From JAPPHA01 sp963662815 (GTDB lineage Bacteria > Pseudomonadota > Alphaproteobacteria > Rhodobacterales > Rhodobacteraceae), in contig CAXXWA010000005.1 in assembly GCA_963662815.2 (NCBI GenBank), forward strand, positions 327,102 to 391,101: a stretch of 64,000 nucleotides of DNA, in the 5' to 3' direction. The notes under the pieces are model-generated. The model was not told the DNA's origin. It was given only the letters and a program-made list of their open reading frames with translations, and searched no databases. Shown here piece after piece: positions 56,147 through 64,000 of the stretch; position 1 is the first letter of the stretch, and the number at the start of each line of letters is the position of its first letter. Both the position numbers and the translations under genes were made by a program.

Positions 56147-57022
56147 TTCTCCACGCCCTTGGCAACCAGCGCCGCGAGCTCCACCGCGCGGTGCGCGATC
56201 GCGATCAGGCCGGCCCTGGCCGCGACGTCGCTCGACAGCTCCTCCGCCGGCATCCCGCGCAGCTCGCGCAGGATGAAGCGCTCGCCGGGCAGGAACACCA
56301 GCTCCGGATCCCCGGCCGCGATCATCGCCTCCAGGCCCCGCGCGGCAGACCAGCGGGCCGCGCCGTGGTAGAACACGACCGGAATGATCGGCGGAAGGGC
56401 GCGGAGCCTGTCCGCGCGGCCCTGCGCGTGTCGCATCCAGATCCTGACCATGTACGACGCCAGCTGCAGCGGAGTGGCGGAATCGGCCGAGCTCTTGTGT
56501 TCGGCAAGAAAATATAGAAAGGCCGGGCCGCCGGAGGCGAGCTCGACCCTGAACAGCATGTCGGACTGGCCGCCGCGCAGCGTCTCGTCAACGTAGCTGC
56601 CGTCGAGCGCCACGGGCGGCGTGTCCGCCAGAAGCCCGGCGATCCGCTCCGGCAGGTGGTCGCGGATCAGCGCCGCCGCGCGTTCCGGGTCGGAGGCCAG
56701 CGCCCGGAACAGCCTGTCGTGGGGGGTGGCGACGAGCGGCGCGGCGGCGCGGGTTCCGCCCGTTCCCGGCGAACCGCCTTGCCCCGCCGGCTCGGGCGGT
56801 TCGTCCCCGTTCCGCCCGCCAGCCTTGCCGCGTCCTGCCATGGGACCGGCGATAGCAGCGCGGCACTGCCGCGTCCAGAGAATTCCGGACGCCCGACGCG
56901 AGCGCGGCACAATGGCATTCGGATAAGCCGATTGGGTGCCAAAAACTGCGCCGAAGTCCGTAGTGAAGATCAATATATTGTTCTGCACTGATCTATAGCA
57001 CTACATATATGGAGGCGAAACT

Positions 57023-57139
57023 ATGATCTCAGGTGTCCGTAAGCGGAAGAACTCCTTAACCGAATGCCATTGGAGCGCGGCAGGGGCCGGGAGAACCGGC
57101 GGTCGGCAACGGGGGCGAACCCTCGCAGCCTATGGCTGA
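57023..57139 (+). CDS. Possible 38-codon small ORF
   Basis: An ATG with GGAGG 7 nt upstream opens a 38-residue basic frame (MISGVRKRKNSLTECHW start). No family is recognised. It lies between the nuclease remnant and the HAD-family gene and may be chance or the remnant of a larger gene. Confidence 0.25.
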   Translation: MISGVRKRKNSLTECHWSAAGAGRTGGRQRGRTLAAYG

Positions 57140-57226
57140 ACAGGGGGCGAGCAGATACGCCGCATGTTTGATGCGAGGTCGGGAGATACCCTTCGGATAA
57201 AGGAAAACTGGTCAATTTGGCGCGGT

Positions 57227-58465
57227 TCAGCCCTGACGCGTGGCGCCTTGGCTTTCCCCCTGCGAGGGATAGAGCTCGTCCAAAGCCACAAGCAGGTCGA
57301 TAGGCTCTGAGACTGTCTTGTCCGGGACTTCAAGGGCACCACGCGGCGTCTTCCTTCGCCGCTCAGACCAGTTGATCCAGACGGTTTTCATTCCGATCGC
57401 ATTCGCGCCTGCGATGTCGCGACGAAGATTGTTTCCGAAATGAACGATTCCGTGATAGTCTTCCGGTGCCAGCCCCAACTGCTCTGCCGCTGAATCGAAC
57501 ATTCTTCGATCCGGTTTCTCGACACCCACAGTGCCGGATATCGCGCGCGCATCGAATAGTGGGGTCAGGCCAAGCTTTCCATGTACATTGTCGAAACTTT
57601 CCTGGCTGCCGTCGGCTACGAGGGCGACCAGATTCCCCTGCTCCTTCAGTGCCACAAGCAATTCGAGCGCGCCGGGAATTGGCCGCGCATCCTGCACGAC
57701 CCCGTCCACCCAAATCTCGGAGCCTTCGTCAATCAGCGTGTCGCCGCTGTCGACGAAAACAGCCTTGAGGCCGTTCCAATTCTGGCGAAGCTCGAAAACG
57801 CGGTCGCGAACCCGATCGGGGATGGACGCGTTGAGCCTCGGCCAGGGCACTAGTGGGGATTCGCGAAGATCGAACTGCGTTGAAAACTCGAAGGATGGCT
57901 CGAAAGCCATTTCAGACAGGTGACGCCGCACCACGAAGTAATCGAACGGTCTCATATAGGCCAGCGCCGCCCTGAACTCCGGCTGCACCAGGATGTTCAT
58001 GCTGCCTGCGCCTTCTCCGCATGACTGCCTTGCCCGGTCCATATGGACCTTGATCTCTTCAAGACGGGAGAAAAACCCGTGTTTCCCTGGCTCCGAAAAG
58101 AGGATCGGCCTACCGTTCCTGATCGGAAGGGTTCCGTCGTCAGCCAATCGGTTGTGGAAGTAGCCGCGTGCGCTCGCCTCGATTTTGACGACATTCTGGT
58201 CCCGATCCAGGTATACCCACACATGCTCCAGCTCGCAGAGATGCTGAATATTCAAGTCCCACCAGACGGCATATTCGATTGCGCGAACGGATCCGGTTTC
58301 GAGCTTGATGCTGTGGCGGCAAGAAGGCGATTGCAAAGTCTCGTCGATGACGGAGACGCCGACAGCGGACGGCAAAAAGGGCTCTTTTCGGTCAAACAGG
58401 AGGACAGGCGCGAATTCCCGAGCCAACTCCACGACACACTCGCTTGAAAGAGGCGAAGGTTCCAT
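57227..58465 (-). CDS. Two-domain protein: uncharacterised N-domain plus HAD hydrolase
   Basis: 412 residues. Residues 12 to 200 (ELAREFAPVLLFDRKEPFLP, EYAVWWDLNIQHLCELEHVWVYLD) resemble the uncharacterised Vps62-like/lipid-related domain, in which an aspartate-rich DLNIQHLCELEHVW stretch is prominent. From residue 232 a HAD phosphatase follows: motif I FVDSGDTL (Asp239), motif II ALVADGS, motif III Lys317 in VEKPDRRMF, motif IV HFGNNLRRDIAGA (Asp350). All four HAD motifs are present, although motif I has GDT in place of DGT. The domain joining is unusual. The function is not known; a phosphatase acting on a lipid-linked or nucleotide substrate is possible. Confidence 0.7.
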   Translation of the reverse strand: MEPSPLSSECVVELAREFAPVLLFDRKEPFLPSAVGVSVIDETLQSPSCRHSIKLETGSVRAIEYAVWWDLNIQHLCELEHVWVYLDRDQNVVKIEASARGYFHNRLADDGTLPIRNGRPILFSEPGKHGFFSRLEEIKVHMDRARQSCGEGAGSMNILVQPEFRAALAYMRPFDYFVVRRHLSEMAFEPSFEFSTQFDLRESPLVPWPRLNASIPDRVRDRVFELRQNWNGLKAVFVDSGDTLIDEGSEIWVDGVVQDARPIPGALELLVALKEQGNLVALVADGSQESFDNVHGKLGLTPLFDARAISGTVGVEKPDRRMFDSAAEQLGLAPEDYHGIVHFGNNLRRDIAGANAIGMKTVWINWSERRRKTPRGALEVPDKTVSEPIDLLVALDELYPSQGESQGATRQG

Positions 58466-59144
58466 TCGAATACTCCGTCGATCATTCGATGCTCGTTGAC
58501 GAGCGCTTCACACGTCCAAAGCCTATAGTCACCCAATCCATCAGTGTCACTTGTGCCTCCCCTTGAAAGAACGAACGCGATCCTGCGAATTTCGCAAACT
58601 AATCGTTTCGCCAATTCCGGATTCCAGGTCGAACCGGTTGCCGCTGACTTGGAGCGTCGAGATGTAGCAGTCCACAGATGTTGAAGAAACAAACAGCAGC
58701 GGGTTTCCGGAAAGAGACACTGCAGCCGCCGAGATCAGACGGCCAGAATCCTTTTCATGTCGATCCCGAACCCGCCGCGTGCCTGCAGCCTGGTTGACGA
58801 AACAACCGGTCGGCATCCGGCAGTGCAGGGATCAGTCGAACTTAGCCGCCGTGTCTTTGGGGAACCATTTCCGCGACGCCTTTCGTGAATCTGGAAGGGC
58901 GGATATGAGCACGGCAAGTTCGGAACACGCTCCCTCTTCAACCATCTCATTCGATCGTATTCGGAAATTTCCAACAAACTCCGGATGATATTGCCTGCCC
59001 GGTTGCCGTCGCCAAGGCGTGCACGGAGAAAGAGCTTCCGCGCGAGGTCCTGGAATCCGTCCTGTGTCCCCGCCCGTCCCCTGTAGTCCCAATCAAGAAT
59101 CGGATATTCGCATGCAACCAGAAAGGAGACAGGGTGCGTCGAAC
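58466..59144. other. Spacer between the HAD-domain gene and a Gfo/Idh gene
   Basis: About 680 bp. Open frames on the minus strand contain protein-like text (NPLLFVSSTSVDCYISTLQV near 58680) but no nameable domain. It is probably eroded coding sequence. AAAGGAGA at 59121-59129 is a candidate ribosome-binding site for the next gene. Confidence 0.4.
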
Positions 59145-60152
59145 ATGTCCGACACGTTTCGCATGGCAATTGTCGGAACTGGCTTGCAAGCGGCCGAGTA
59201 TGCAAAAAGCTGGCTGCGGATGCCGAACGTGTCAATTGTCGCTGCGGCAGACGTCAATTCCGCTGCGCGGGACAGGTTTGAGGAACTCTGTGTGCAGGCC
59301 GGCTGTGCAAAACCGCGAATGTTCGCAAACATCGAGTCGCTTTTGCAGAATTTCAGTATGGGTCTTGACGCTGTCTATCTTTCGACACCTCACAAATTCC
59401 ATGCGGAAGGCGCCATAGCGGTTGTTGATGCAGGCCTCGACTTGCTTCTTGAAAAACCGATGGCGGTCACCGTCGACGAGGCAAGAGATCTCGTCAAGGC
59501 ACGCAAGCGGACGAATTCGACAGTTGTCGTTGCCTATCAGGGCGGCCTTTCACCTCTGGTCCGCGAAGTCCGTGACCGCGCCGCCGCCGGAGAGTTCGGG
59601 GAACTCTTGAGCATTTCGGGGACAATTTGGGAAAACTGGGCGAAGAAGTACAGCGGTCAATGGAAGCAAGATCCGGAGATCTCCGGCGGCGGGTTCATGT
59701 TCGATACCGGTGCCCACATGATGAACACCGCATGCATGTTGGCGGGTTCCGAGTTTGACCGCGTATCCGCCTTCACGGATCACCGGAGCCGCCCCGTGGA
59801 AGTCGTGGGCGTTGTGGCCGCGCGGCTGGAACGGGGAGCGCTTGTCACTTTCAACGCCGTTGGAGATGTGCCATTCCGCTGTGCTTCACATATCTCGCTA
59901 TTCTATACGAAGGCGTCCGTCCACGTCGATGCCTGGGGACAGTGGCGCGAAGTCGTCTTGCCCGACGGAACAATCGATCGCGACGAAAAGAAGGAGATCG
60001 ACAACCCGCTTCCGACGTTCATGGCCATTCGCGATGGGCGCGTGCAGAACCACTCTTCGGCTGAACATGGATTGAGGCTGGCAATGCTCTGGGATGCGAT
60101 CAAGAGTTCTGCAGAAAGAGGCGGTGCCCCTGTATCAATCTCGAACAAGTGA
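59145..60152 (+). CDS. Gfo/Idh/MocA-family oxidoreductase
   Basis: 335 residues. MSDTFRMAIVGTGLQAAEYAKSW is a Rossmann start. The EKPMAVTVDEARDLV signature follows STPHKFHAEGAIA. GGGFMFDTGAHMMNTACML carries the catalytic Asp/His pair of this family, with the Lys in EKP. The ATG is preceded by AGGAGA at 16 nt; an ATG 11 codons earlier is possible. It is NAD(P)-dependent and acts on a sugar or related polyol. It is the only intact gene in this decayed stretch and faces the gamma-glutamyltransferase gene. Confidence 0.85.
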   Translation: MSDTFRMAIVGTGLQAAEYAKSWLRMPNVSIVAAADVNSAARDRFEELCVQAGCAKPRMFANIESLLQNFSMGLDAVYLSTPHKFHAEGAIAVVDAGLDLLLEKPMAVTVDEARDLVKARKRTNSTVVVAYQGGLSPLVREVRDRAAAGEFGELLSISGTIWENWAKKYSGQWKQDPEISGGGFMFDTGAHMMNTACMLAGSEFDRVSAFTDHRSRPVEVVGVVAARLERGALVTFNAVGDVPFRCASHISLFYTKASVHVDAWGQWREVVLPDGTIDRDEKKEIDNPLPTFMAIRDGRVQNHSSAEHGLRLAMLWDAIKSSAERGGAPVSISNK

Positions 60153-60474
60153 TGAGCGGCAAGTTCTTTCGTCCGGGCAAGCGAAGTGACGGTTTCGCCT
60201 TGGCGCCGAATCCGTCACGGTCACAAACATCGCCCCCGCGCCGAGAATCCTTTTGCTATGGATCGTGACCGCGAGACTCTGCGTGACGCCCAATGCTTGC
60301 AAGACCCCAAGCGATGTGTCGGCGTTCCCCGTCGCCCTCCGGAATCGCGTCCAGCCGCAACTTGGGCGAGGCATTTGAACTACGGTCCCGCAACACTTGC
60401 AGCCAACTTCCAGACTTCAAGCCCCACCTCGCCCCGCGGATCAATTCCTCGTATGGCGGCCGCCTGCCGATGGC

Positions 60475-60953
60475 GCTTGGAGCATTCCCGCCATGAATGT
60501 GCGCATCAACTCAACCAAGCGGGCCGCTGCCGCAAGGCGATTGCAGCCTGCAGTTCGGATGCCCATGGACCGAAGGGTCGAGGCCAGGCGGGCCTCAGCG
60601 TTTTGCACAGGAACTCGCGCAACAGACGATCCTACCTGTCTTCGGGGCCAGAACTCGGCGTCAAGGCACACACCGAAGCAGGCGAGATGTTCGGAATGGG
60701 GCAGTCCGAATTGAGCCCGTGGACTTCGGTCTCCATTCGCGCCGGACACGCTCCGCAAGGATCGACCCTCCGACCACTTTCCGCTTCGTCTGGAAAAGGG
60801 GGTGCGAGACTGACTCGCGAGGCCGGCCTGAAAGGAGACGCAAATCGGATCGATCAAGCCGACTTTTGCCGGATCACGTTCTTGATCGCAGAGGTCGGAG
60901 ATGCCAGCCGGCAAACCTTGCGCCTTGAGCAATCTAATCGAATCGAGCAGTGA
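60475..60953 (+). pseudogene. Truncated, degenerate copy of the PHP hydrolase C-terminus
   Basis: Nucleotide and protein identity to the end of the PHP hydrolase gene (51551-52069) is obvious: SSDAHGPKGRGQAG, YLSSGPELG, FGMGQSELS, HAPQGSTLRPLSASSGKGGARLT and DQADF correspond one to one. About 40 bp of net deletions, one frame change near 60545 and the lack of the N-terminal two thirds make it non-functional. It records a duplication or rearrangement of the ABC-hydrolase cassette. Confidence 0.88.
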
Positions 60954-61470
60954 AGCTCACGATACAGAACAACAACGTGACCGGCGAAGAAAAGTCCCTG
61001 CGGATACGGCCCTTGCCGTCCTCCCGAAAGGCGATGCGGTGGAGACTCGCGTCGGTTGTCGTTTCGGCGCATCCGGGTGATCGATGACCATAAGGGCGGG
61101 TCGGACGCCAAGAGCGAAAGCCATGGCGGCAATCGCGACCAAACGGGGTGCATCGCGTCCGGCGATGTGGGTATTGTTCCTGGCTGGAAATCGCAAGGCT
61201 GGCCCGCTCGAGATGCAGCTGGCGTCGTCGCCAGCCCGCAACGCAAGCCGGGCGAACAGCAGCAGGAGGGCTGACCTGTCGCGCATCCATATCGGCACCG
61301 TCATGTCGCAGGTAGCAATCATGCTTCGATGTCATCCTGCCTGATCGGCCGCGTCCCTCGCGCAACGAATTTCCGGCCTTGCCTTCTTCGTTGGCCTGAA
61401 ATCCGGCGCCGCCAACGACTTCGCCCGTGCAATCGACCTGCCTCATGCAAATCGGTTTGTGGCAGCGATG
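60954..61470. other. Unrecognised spacer before the gamma-glutamyltransferase
   Basis: About 520 bp. A minus-strand open frame (segments RDRSALLLLFARLALRA and GVRPALMVIDHPDA) is protein-like but not assignable. No operator or hairpin stood out. Confidence 0.4.
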
Positions 61471-63069
61471 TCAGTAGCCGACCGCTGCCCCGTCCTTGCG
61501 CGGGTCGGTTCCGACAATGTAGCCGCCCGACGGTAGCTTCTGGACAATCTGCGCGCCGCCGAAGCCAAACGCGTCGTCCGGCTCCTCGACGGTCAGGTCA
61601 TGGCCGAGTTTCCTGAGGCCACCGATCAAGCCTGCATCCATGCTTTCCTCGCAGGCGACGCCAAGACCATCGACCACGCGCCATCGCGGCGCATCGGCGG
61701 CCATCTGCGGATCCTGCCGCCAAAGCTGGGTGCGCAACACCATCTGGACGTGCCCCTGCGCCTGCATCGGGCCGCCCATCACGCCGAAGCTCATCAGAGG
61801 TCCGCCGGGCCCCATTGCGAAGCCCGGGATGATCGTGTGGAAGGGCCGCTTGGCTCCATCCACGCGGTTTTGCGACTTGGGATCTAGGCTGAAGCCGTAG
61901 CCCCGGTTCTGCGGATGTATCCCGGTGCCCGGAATGGCGACGCCAGAGCCGAAACCCTTGTAGTTCGACTGGATGAACGACACCATCACGCCTTGGGAAT
62001 CAGCCGCCGAGAGGTAGACCGTGCCCCCGTGCCTCCGCGGGCCGACGCCAAAGTTCCGTGCGCGTTCCGGGTCGATTTCAAGCGCGCGCTTTGCGAGGTA
62101 GGTATCGCTAAGGAGCTCCTCGACGCCAACGTCCGTCATGTGATCGAAATCCGCGACGTGGTGCCAGGTGTCGCGGAGGCCGATCTTGACCGCTTCAATC
62201 TGCAAGTGCGTCGCTTCAACCGAATCCGCGCTCCTGTCGCGAACGTTGGTGTGCTCGAGGATTCCAAGCGCCATCAGCGCTGCAATCCCCTGTCCGTTCG
62301 GCGGGATCTCGTGCAATTCGACGTCGCCGAACTTGCGCGAGATGGTTCCGCACCAGTCGGAGACATGAGACTCGAGATCCTCGGTCGTCAGAGCTGCGCC
62401 GTGTCTGGCCGCCTCCCGAGCGATTGCTTCGGCCAGCCCGCCTCCGTAGAAGGCACGGCCGTTGCTTTCGGCGATCTTGGCAAAGGATTTCGCCATGTCC
62501 GGCTGGAAGAACCGCTCGCCGGCTTTCGGAGGTTTGCCGTCGCGCAGGAAGGTTTCGGAGAATCCTGGCTGCTTGTGGTGAAGTATCGCGCCCTTCGCCC
62601 AGAGTTCCGTGATCTTCGGAGTGACCACGAAGCCCTTCTCCGCGTAGCCGATTGCCGGTTCGAACAGTTCGGCGAAGGCCAGGTCGCCGAACCAGTCCGA
62701 CAACATCACCCATGCCGACACGGCGCCCGGAACCGTCACGCTTTCCCACCCGGCAATCGGCATTTCCTTTCGACCCGCAAACCTGTCCGGGGACCAGGCT
62801 TTCGGCGAACGGCCCGATGCATTCAGGCCGTGAAGGTCATCGCCGTCCCAAATGATTGCGAATGCGTCGGATCCGAGCCCGCAGCCCGTTGGTTCCACGA
62901 GTGTCAGAACTGCCGCGCCGGCTATGGCGGCATCGACCGCGTTGCCCCCTCTGGCGAGCATGGAAAGCCCCGCCTGCGCCGCGAGCGGATGCGATGTCGC
63001 CACAACGTTGTCCGCCATCAACGGCGAGCGGCGGGACGGATAGCGGTGATCCGCAGGAATTCTCGTCAT
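61471..63069 (-). CDS. Gamma-glutamyltransferase family protein
   Basis: 532 residues. The N-terminal large-subunit part has VATSHPLAAQAGLSMLARGGNAVDAAIA and LGSDAFAIIWDG. The autoprocessing and nucleophile Thr lies in RRHGGTVYLSAADSQG, where the chain is cut to form the small subunit. The small subunit contains SFIQSNYKGFGSGV and GPGGPLMSFGVMGGPMQAQGH. No signal peptide is evident, so this is probably the cytoplasmic Ggt-like group found with amino-acid catabolism rather than periplasmic GGT. It hydrolyses or transfers gamma-glutamyl or similar amide bonds. It is followed in the same direction (upstream on minus) by SDR and aldolase-family genes. Confidence 0.9.
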   Translation of the reverse strand: MTRIPADHRYPSRRSPLMADNVVATSHPLAAQAGLSMLARGGNAVDAAIAGAAVLTLVEPTGCGLGSDAFAIIWDGDDLHGLNASGRSPKAWSPDRFAGRKEMPIAGWESVTVPGAVSAWVMLSDWFGDLAFAELFEPAIGYAEKGFVVTPKITELWAKGAILHHKQPGFSETFLRDGKPPKAGERFFQPDMAKSFAKIAESNGRAFYGGGLAEAIAREAARHGAALTTEDLESHVSDWCGTISRKFGDVELHEIPPNGQGIAALMALGILEHTNVRDRSADSVEATHLQIEAVKIGLRDTWHHVADFDHMTDVGVEELLSDTYLAKRALEIDPERARNFGVGPRRHGGTVYLSAADSQGVMVSFIQSNYKGFGSGVAIPGTGIHPQNRGYGFSLDPKSQNRVDGAKRPFHTIIPGFAMGPGGPLMSFGVMGGPMQAQGHVQMVLRTQLWRQDPQMAADAPRWRVVDGLGVACEESMDAGLIGGLRKLGHDLTVEEPDDAFGFGGAQIVQKLPSGGYIVGTDPRKDGAAVGY

Positions 63070-63088
63070 TGGGCCTCGGATGTCGGAT

Positions 63089-63841
63089 TCACAGCGACAA
63101 TCCGCCGTCGACGCGAAGAACCTGGCCAGTTATGTGCCTTGCCTCGCGGGACAGGAAGAAGGCTATTGCCGCGGCAACGTCATCGGGTTCGGCAAGCCTG
63201 CCGTTCGGCGTAGCATCGGCAGCGGCCTTCCATGCCTCTTCGCCGATCGCGGCATGACCGCCAACCTTGCGCGTGTACCCGGGCGCGACGCAGTTGACGG
63301 GAACGCCCTTCTTCGCCATTTCAAACGCCAGCGCCTTGGTCAGAGCTTCCACTGCGCCCTTCGACGCCGACGTCGCCGGGAACAGCACGTCATTGATGCC
63401 GAAATCGTGGGCGACGAATGACGAAAGGCTGACAACCCGGCCCCAGTCGGATTCGATCAGGTCGCCCATCGCCGCATTCACCAGTTCGATCAGCGGAATC
63501 GCGTTGATCGACAGGGCCTCGCGCACGTCGGCGCGCGTCAGGTCGCGAAAGGCGCCCCTCTTGGCCTTGCCGGCATTGGACACGATCTGGTCGACGCGAC
63601 CGAAAGCCTCCCTGGTGGCCGACACCAGCCTTGCGGAAGCCCCTTCCCCGGACAGATCGCCCAGCCACGTTGCGACTGGACAGCCGGACTCGCGCACGGC
63701 ATCGGCCGTCCTTGCAAGTCCCTCCTTGTTGCTTCGCGTTGCCAGCATCAGGCTGGCGCCCTCGCCGGCGAGCCGGCCGGCGGTGGCCGCTCCGATCCCG
63801 CTTGCTGCACCGGTAATGATGACTGCCCGATCTCCTTTCAT
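63089..63841 (-). CDS. Short-chain dehydrogenase/reductase
   Basis: 250 residues. The Gly-rich NAD(P) motif is TGAASGIGAATA near the N-terminus. IVSNAGKAKRG carries the NNAG-type motif. The catalytic triad region has a Ser in VVSLSSFVAHD and a motif where YxxxK is expected: TSASKGAVEAL keeps the Lys, but the Tyr position reads Thr/Ser (FPATSASKG), which is unusual. The C-terminus GQVLRVDGGLSL is canonical. The ATG overlaps the stop of the upstream aldolase-family gene (ATGA). The unusual Tyr position makes activity uncertain. Confidence 0.8.
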   Translation of the reverse strand: MKGDRAVIITGAASGIGAATAGRLAGEGASLMLATRSNKEGLARTADAVRESGCPVATWLGDLSGEGASARLVSATREAFGRVDQIVSNAGKAKRGAFRDLTRADVREALSINAIPLIELVNAAMGDLIESDWGRVVSLSSFVAHDFGINDVLFPATSASKGAVEALTKALAFEMAKKGVPVNCVAPGYTRKVGGHAAIGEEAWKAAADATPNGRLAEPDDVAAAIAFFLSREARHITGQVLRVDGGLSL

Positions 63842-64000
63842 TCTGCCGCCAAAGTCCCTTCTTGCACGCGGTATCCGTATTTCCTGTCCAGCCCAAGGCT
63901 GCGCACGATCCGAAGCCCCTTGGCCAGCGCCGCCGGATCAAGGGGCCGGAGAGGCCGCCTCAGCGGTCCCGCAGGCAGGCCGACCGCACCCATGAGCGAC
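63838..64000 (-). CDS. Dihydrodipicolinate synthase/aldolase family protein, C-terminal end (runs off right edge)
   Basis: The last 53 residues are visible: LMGAVGLPAGPLRRPLRPLD near the edge, ending GYRVQEGTLAAE. The small-residue LMG.VGLPAGP.R.PL pattern resembles the C-terminus of DapA/KDG-aldolase-family proteins. The stop overlaps the start of the SDR gene by ATGA, so the two were translated together. The call rests on a short segment. Confidence 0.55.
   Translation of the reverse strand, partial: SLMGAVGLPAGPLRRPLRPLDPAALAKGLRIVRSLGLDRKYGYRVQEGTLAAE

Larger units (their letters stand above)
53605..56841 (-). pseudogene. Rpn/YhgA-like PD-(D/E)XK nuclease, split by an ISAs1-type element
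   Basis: The 5' half (56841 to 56157) starts MAGRGKAGG, then TPHDRLFRALASDPERAAALI, LRGGQSDMLFRVEL and FLYFLAEHKSSADSATPLQLASYM, the Rpn-family nuclease core with its D...EHK active site. The 3' half (53996 to 53605) has VFEYILLTYPEGD, Gly-rich repeats (EARGLAKGLERGEARGL) and a DUF4351 tail FGPLPPEVRDRI. Removing the inserted element and one copy of its 10-bp duplication restores an uninterrupted frame (AKGVEKDGAWQ), so the split is recent. The stop codon coincides with the start of the adjacent ISAzo13 element. Confidence 0.87.

Noticed and set aside
53943..56371. Open frames of 740 codons (minus) and 779 codons (plus) across the ISAs1 element
   Set aside because: Both are shadows of the DUF4338-ISAs1 transposase frame; neither has recognisable domains.
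61915..63213. A 432-codon plus-strand open frame
   Set aside because: It is antisense to the gamma-glutamyltransferase gene, whose motifs are clear on the other strand.
1..64000. CRISPR array, rRNA or tRNA genes
   Set aside because: No regularly spaced repeats, no rRNA-like conserved blocks and no complete cloverleaf were found by reading.

Overview
The window looks like chromosome from a GC-rich alphaproteobacterium, probably Rhodobacteraceae-like. The reasons are the divergent gph / glmU-glmS neighbourhood, a seven-gene leucine-degradation (liu) operon that includes a glutathione S-transferase gene, a small DUF3329-like membrane protein, and several carbohydrate and peptide ABC operons. 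It carries many insertion sequences and many pseudogenes at different stages of decay. That pattern fits a lineage undergoing relaxed selection, such as a symbiont or a recently bottlenecked population, but this is inference only.

Layout. 1-9480: a pile of mobile elements. It holds a large serine recombinase with a small DNA-binding partner, a 5'-truncated IS1634-type transposase split by a complete IS66-like element (28-bp inverted repeats, 9-bp target duplication), a tyrosine recombinase cut off before its catalytic tyrosine, and two open IS1634-type transposases. 9490-19341 (minus strand): one long catabolic operon behind a strong promoter with two GGAACGTTCC-type operators. Its order is Gfo/Idh (dead), CoA transferase, enoyl-CoA hydratase, aldehyde dehydrogenase (decayed), sugar-type ABC transporter (binding protein, two permeases, ATPase), GMC oxidoreductase (dead). 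19342-23611: two gene deserts around a hipBA toxin-antitoxin pair. 23612-37013: core metabolism, namely a small membrane protein, glmS, glmU (with an eroded uridyltransferase half), gph and the liu operon, which has a perfect palindromic operator at its front. 37014-44199: a decayed stretch with pseudogenes of a secreted protein, nitronate monooxygenase, Uma2 nuclease and LacI regulator, among intact iolE/iolG-like genes and a phytanoyl-CoA dioxygenase-like gene whose start appears mutated. 44200-52069: a peptide-type ABC transporter with a fused two-domain ATPase, followed by a PHP-family metallohydrolase. 52301-56841: an ISAzo13 element and an ISAs1-type element flanking and interrupting an Rpn/YhgA-like nuclease gene. 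The ISAs1-type transposase carries a DruA-like (DUF4338) N-terminal domain. 57227-64000: a two-domain HAD-family protein, a Gfo/Idh oxidoreductase, a broken partial copy of the PHP hydrolase, a gamma-glutamyltransferase, an SDR oxidoreductase and the end of a dihydrodipicolinate-synthase-family gene.

How the parts work together. Leucine breakdown is complete from isovaleryl-CoA to acetoacetate and acetyl-CoA. GlmS and GlmU would make UDP-GlcNAc, if the eroded GlmU N-domain still works or is replaced. The two ABC operons would import a sugar or polyol and a peptide-like compound of unknown identity. The second is genetically coupled to a hydrolase that could process the imported compound. No rRNA, tRNA or CRISPR array was recognised.
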